A stretch of 10,180 nt of DNA from DATGMS01 sp040905145. GTDB lineage: Bacteria; Bacteroidota; Bacteroidia; Cytophagales; Cyclobacteriaceae. Numbering within the stretch: the stretch's first letter is position 1; each line of letters starts with the position of its first letter. Made by a program: the position numbers and the translations under genes. The notes under the pieces are model-generated. The model was not told where the DNA came from and did no database searches. It was given only the letters and a program-made list of their open reading frames with translations. The DNA lies in NCBI GenBank assembly GCA_040905145.1, contig JBBDSC010000048.1, positions 1-10,180 on the forward strand, written 5' to 3'. This document shows, piece after piece, positions 7,692 to 10,180 of this stretch.

Positions 7692-8825
7692 TTGGTTTCA
7701 GGGGATAAGATTCGGGTATTACATTGTATAGAAACCATATTTTCTGGAGGGGTGGAACAGACTCGTCTCACCCTTTTCAGAGGGTTGGACAAAGAGAAGT
7801 ATGAGCATAAGGTGGTTTGTACTTGGGCAGGTGGCCCAATGGCCAAAGCTATCGAAAGTGAGGGCGTTGAAATTACTCAAGTAGGTTCATTCAAGCATCC
7901 ATTTGAAATGAAGAAACATTTAAAAGTACTGCAAGTAATCAGGAAATTCAGACCTCATATCATCCATGGGGGAGTGTTTGAAGGGATGACAATGGCTACA
8001 TTTGGCGGTCTTTTTGGAAGGGTTCCAAGTGTTATTCTTGAAGAAACTTCAGATCCTCAGAACAGGTCTCGAAAAGCTAATTTTTTGTTGAAAATCTACT
8101 CAAGATTTGCTGATAAGGTTCAGGCGATATCACCTGAAGTGGGGCAATATTTAGCCGAAATCACAAAAATAAGTCAGAAAAAAATTGAAGTTATCACAAA
8201 TGGAGTTCCCCTACCCATAATATCAGATGATGTAAAAATATTAGCAGCTAAAAAGCAATACGGAATTCGTAAGGAAGATTTTGTGGTGGGGTTTGTAGGG
8301 CGGTTGTTTAATGATCAGAAGAGAGTTTCTGATTTGGTTGAAGCGGTTTCAATGTTGGAAATCCCTAATATAAGACTTCTCATAGTTGGAGAGGGAAAGG
8401 ATAAAGATTTTCTTTTGGATTTAATAAAGGAATTTAGGTTAATTGACAAAATTCATTTTGTTGGCTATCAATCAGACCCCCATCTATTCTATGATTTAAT
8501 GGATGTTCTTTGTGTTCCATCTTCTCGAGAAGGATTTGGATTGGTTGCTGTAGAAGGAATGCTCCATAGGCTACCGATAATCGCCACCAAAGTTGGGGGA
8601 TTGCAGAAAGTAGTAGCACATAATGAAACGGGATTTATAATTTCATTCGGTTCACCAAGGGAAATTTCTGAAAAAATCAATTTACTCTACTTCTCTCCAA
8701 CATTGAGGAAAGCGATGGGTGATATGGGGTATCAAAGGGCTTTAAAGGAATTTTCTTCAGAAAGATATGTCCGAGAGGTAGAGCAAATGTATCAAAATGT
8801 TATGGGTGGACGAATAGTTCATTAA
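7692..8825 (+). CDS. Glycosyltransferase family 4 (GT-B fold), TTG start
   Basis: Predicted 377-residue GT4 glycosyltransferase. The N-terminal domain opens IRVLHCIETIFSGGVEQTR (7-25), with FRPHIIHGGVFEG (86-98) and VITNGVPLP (167-175) before the inter-domain crossover. The donor domain has VVGFVGRLFNDQKRVSDL (198-215; R204 and K210), LLIVGEGKD (229-237), and a canonical EX7E motif (E280 and E288 in REGFGLVAVEGM). The TTG at 7692 is chosen because there is no in-frame ATG until residue 50, inside the first domain, and AAAGGA at 7682-7687 sits four bases upstream as a plausible ribosome site. It shares the GGVEQ start with the preceding GT4 gene, so the two may be related. It is followed by the longest spacer within this block (52 bases). 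Confidence 0.9.
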   Translation: MVSGDKIRVLHCIETIFSGGVEQTRLTLFRGLDKEKYEHKVVCTWAGGPMAKAIESEGVEITQVGSFKHPFEMKKHLKVLQVIRKFRPHIIHGGVFEGMTMATFGGLFGRVPSVILEETSDPQNRSRKANFLLKIYSRFADKVQAISPEVGQYLAEITKISQKKIEVITNGVPLPIISDDVKILAAKKQYGIRKEDFVVGFVGRLFNDQKRVSDLVEAVSMLEIPNIRLLIVGEGKDKDFLLDLIKEFRLIDKIHFVGYQSDPHLFYDLMDVLCVPSSREGFGLVAVEGMLHRLPIIATKVGGLQKVVAHNETGFIISFGSPREISEKINLLYFSPTLRKAMGDMGYQRALKEFSSERYVREVEQMYQNVMGGRIVH

Positions 8826-8830
8826 GGTTC

Positions 8831-8932
8831 AATTGGAGTTGTGTAAAGTGACAGTCGATTTATAAAATAGAGATAAATTGTTAGATATTATTTTCATTGT
8901 GTTAGGAATTAGTGCCTTAGTGAACTCCAATT
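8831..8932 (+). repeat. Inverted repeat flanking the start of the membrane-protein gene
   Basis: AATTGGAGTT at 8831-8840 is the exact reverse complement of AACTCCAATT at 8923-8932. The arms are 10 bases each with an 82-base interval. The left arm lies just after the upstream stop and the right arm ends five bases before an in-frame ATG at 8938. In RNA the arms could pair and enclose the TTG start at 8878. A repeat this short and far apart may occur by chance in a 10 kb window, so a regulatory role is speculative. Confidence 0.35.
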
Positions 8933-10113
8933 CATCGATGGCTAAGAAATTTAAGATTCCTTACAAGTATGAGATGCATCTGCATTATCTGCTATTTTAC
9001 CATGTTTTTTTTAGTATGTTCTTCACCTGGTATATTCTCAATTTTGGAGGGGATTCCTATGGTTACTGGAGGTTTGGGATGGAGCAAGTAATTATAAGAG
9101 ATCCAACTTGGATGAAATATTGGGGAGAAAGCACCAAATTTATCTTGTGGCTCTGTTACTTTCCCAGTCAGGTTTTGGGCTTGAGTTATCTTACCGGAAA
9201 TATCCTTTTTGGCTTTTTAGGCTTTATTGGGATCAGGTATATTTTCGTAATGGTAGTTGATTTATTTCCTGCTAACCATTCCGTTTTAAATGTCCCTTTG
9301 TTTCCAACGGTTTTCTATTTTTTGAATCTACATTTTTGGTCCGCAGGAGTTGGAAAGGATGCTATCAGTTTTTGGGGAATAGCATGGTTTTTATTTGCCA
9401 TTCAAAATTATAAGTCAAGGTGGTGGCAGGGATTGATAGCCTTGTTTTTTGTGTATATGGCAAGACCTCATATTGGGCTTGCCCTATTGTCAGGTTCGGG
9501 GATAGGAATTTTATTAGGTTCTGAGATCAAACCATCAGTAAAGATTGCATTAAGTTCAGTTGCGCTTGTTGGTGCTGTTTATTTGAGTTCAAGTACATTA
9601 GAGACTTTAAAATTGACTGATTTTTCATTTGAGGCTTTGGAGGAATTTTCTGGAACTAAAGTTCGTGATTTAAGTGCAGGTAATGTTGGATCGGGGGTGA
9701 ACCTTGCATCTTATTCATGGCCATTTAAATTCTTCACATATATGTTCAGACCCTTGTTTTTTGATGCCCATAATATTGTATCTTTCTTTAGTAGCTTTGA
9801 AAACGCCCTGTATCTCTGGCTAAGTTTTTTTATTTACCGGTATTGGACTCCGGAGGCTATACGGGATATGCCGTTGTTTATCAAGGCGGGTATGATCACA
9901 TTTATTCCCGTCACTATAGCTTTTATGAATTCACTTAGTAACCTTGGAATTGTCATGCGCATGAAAAACATGACCATGATTTATTTTTTACTTTTTTGTT
10001 TTTATTTGATTTCCCATCATAAAAAATTAAGGTATACCAGAGCACTAGACCGCCTTCGTTTTTTCGAAAAAAGGCAAGCAATCATAGACAGCAAAAAGAA
10101 GGCAATGCCTTAG
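8878..10113 (+). CDS. Multi-pass membrane protein, putative Wzy/EpsG-like polysaccharide polymerase
   Basis: Predicted 411-residue integral membrane protein with roughly ten hydrophobic segments, at about residues 2-16, 35-56, 86-105, 107-130, 138-156, 162-176, 184-213, 222-238, 300-320 and 333-352, with a last one near 366-380. It ends in a basic cytoplasmic-looking tail. Possible functional residues: GGDSYGYW (57-64) after the second segment, GVGKDAISFWG (157-167), ARPHIG (195-200), and a loop at about 240-285 followed by MFRPLFFDAHN (289-299). A GKD/GKE motif, a conserved ARPH, and a single membrane protein among glycosyltransferases fit polymerases that join repeat units outside the cytoplasm. 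This is inference; no catalytic assignment is possible. TTG at 8878 keeps the first hydrophobic segment; ATG at 8938 would drop it and leave a 112-base leader. It could instead be a transporter or GT-C-like enzyme. Confidence 0.65.
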   Translation: MLDIIFIVLGISALVNSNSSMAKKFKIPYKYEMHLHYLLFYHVFFSMFFTWYILNFGGDSYGYWRFGMEQVIIRDPTWMKYWGESTKFILWLCYFPSQVLGLSYLTGNILFGFLGFIGIRYIFVMVVDLFPANHSVLNVPLFPTVFYFLNLHFWSAGVGKDAISFWGIAWFLFAIQNYKSRWWQGLIALFFVYMARPHIGLALLSGSGIGILLGSEIKPSVKIALSSVALVGAVYLSSSTLETLKLTDFSFEALEEFSGTKVRDLSAGNVGSGVNLASYSWPFKFFTYMFRPLFFDAHNIVSFFSSFENALYLWLSFFIYRYWTPEAIRDMPLFIKAGMITFIPVTIAFMNSLSNLGIVMRMKNMTMIYFLLFCFYLISHHKKLRYTRALDRLRFFEKRQAIIDSKKKAMP

Positions 10114-10128
10114 GCCTGAAATAAAAAA

Positions 10129-10180
10129 GTGAATAAAATCCTTTTCCTTCCCAAATACACCAGAATGGGGGCCAGCAGCC
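10129..10180 (+). CDS. Start of a further gene, probable glycosyltransferase (3' end outside window)
   Basis: Seventeen complete codons are visible, reading MNKILFLPKYTRMGASS from a GTG at 10129, then the window ends. A hydrophobic first strand followed by a lysine/tyrosine-rich turn and RMGASS resembles the opening of a GT4-like (GT-B) glycosyltransferase group found in Bacteroidota polysaccharide loci, where it usually continues into an SRYR-type segment. An in-frame TGA at 10117-10119 closes the frame upstream, so the start must be this GTG or a later codon such as the ATG at 10165. The GTG is preferred because it keeps the first beta strand. It lies 15 bases after the membrane-protein stop and is likely in the same operon. 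Confidence 0.6.
   Translation, partial: MNKILFLPKYTRMGASS

Noticed and set aside
1..10180. Mobile element, CRISPR array, tRNA/rRNA or defence system
   Set aside because: No transposase or integrase motifs, regular repeat-spacer pattern, tRNA-like fold, or defence-type protein was seen on either strand.

Overview
The window looks like the interior of a surface-polysaccharide (capsule, exopolysaccharide or O-antigen-like) biosynthesis locus from a member of the Bacteroidota. It has moderately AT-rich DNA, few Shine-Dalgarno sequences, several TTG/GTG starts, a TAnnTTTG-type promoter element in the one sizeable gap, and protein families common in Cytophagales/Flavobacteriales loci. The phylum call is an inference from style. 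A genus (something like Algoriphagus or Cyclobacteriaceae) would be a guess.

Layout. All genes lie on the + strand and are tightly packed. Block A (1-2181) holds the 3' part of a GT2 glycosyltransferase cut by the window edge, a class I SAM-dependent methyltransferase-like protein, and a PF11316-type putative rhamnosyltransferase; these genes abut or overlap. A 295-313 bp non-coding gap follows and carries a candidate promoter. Block B (about 2495 to the right edge) holds GT4, GT2, GT2, GT2, GT4 and GT4 genes, then a multi-pass membrane protein that is my candidate for the Wzy/EpsG-like polymerase. The right edge carries the first 17 codons of a further gene, probably another glycosyltransferase.

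How they fit together. Cytoplasmic GT2 and GT4 enzymes would add sugars one at a time to a lipid-linked repeat unit, the methyltransferase might decorate a sugar, and the membrane protein would polymerise repeat units after export. No initiating phosphoglycosyltransferase, flippase, chain-length regulator or nucleotide-sugar synthesis gene is inside the window, so the locus extends on both sides. Eight glycosyltransferase genes, plus the probable ninth at the right edge, suggest a large or branched repeat unit. Donor and acceptor sugars cannot be read from the sequence.

I see no mobile element, CRISPR array, tRNA/rRNA, toxin-antitoxin pair or defence gene. The region appears to be an ordinary, if glycosyltransferase-rich, polysaccharide locus. 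The points worth a second look are the stop-to-start junctions, the clustered non-ATG starts, an altered EX7E motif, two GT2 genes in one reading frame split by a single stop, and the little-characterised membrane protein.
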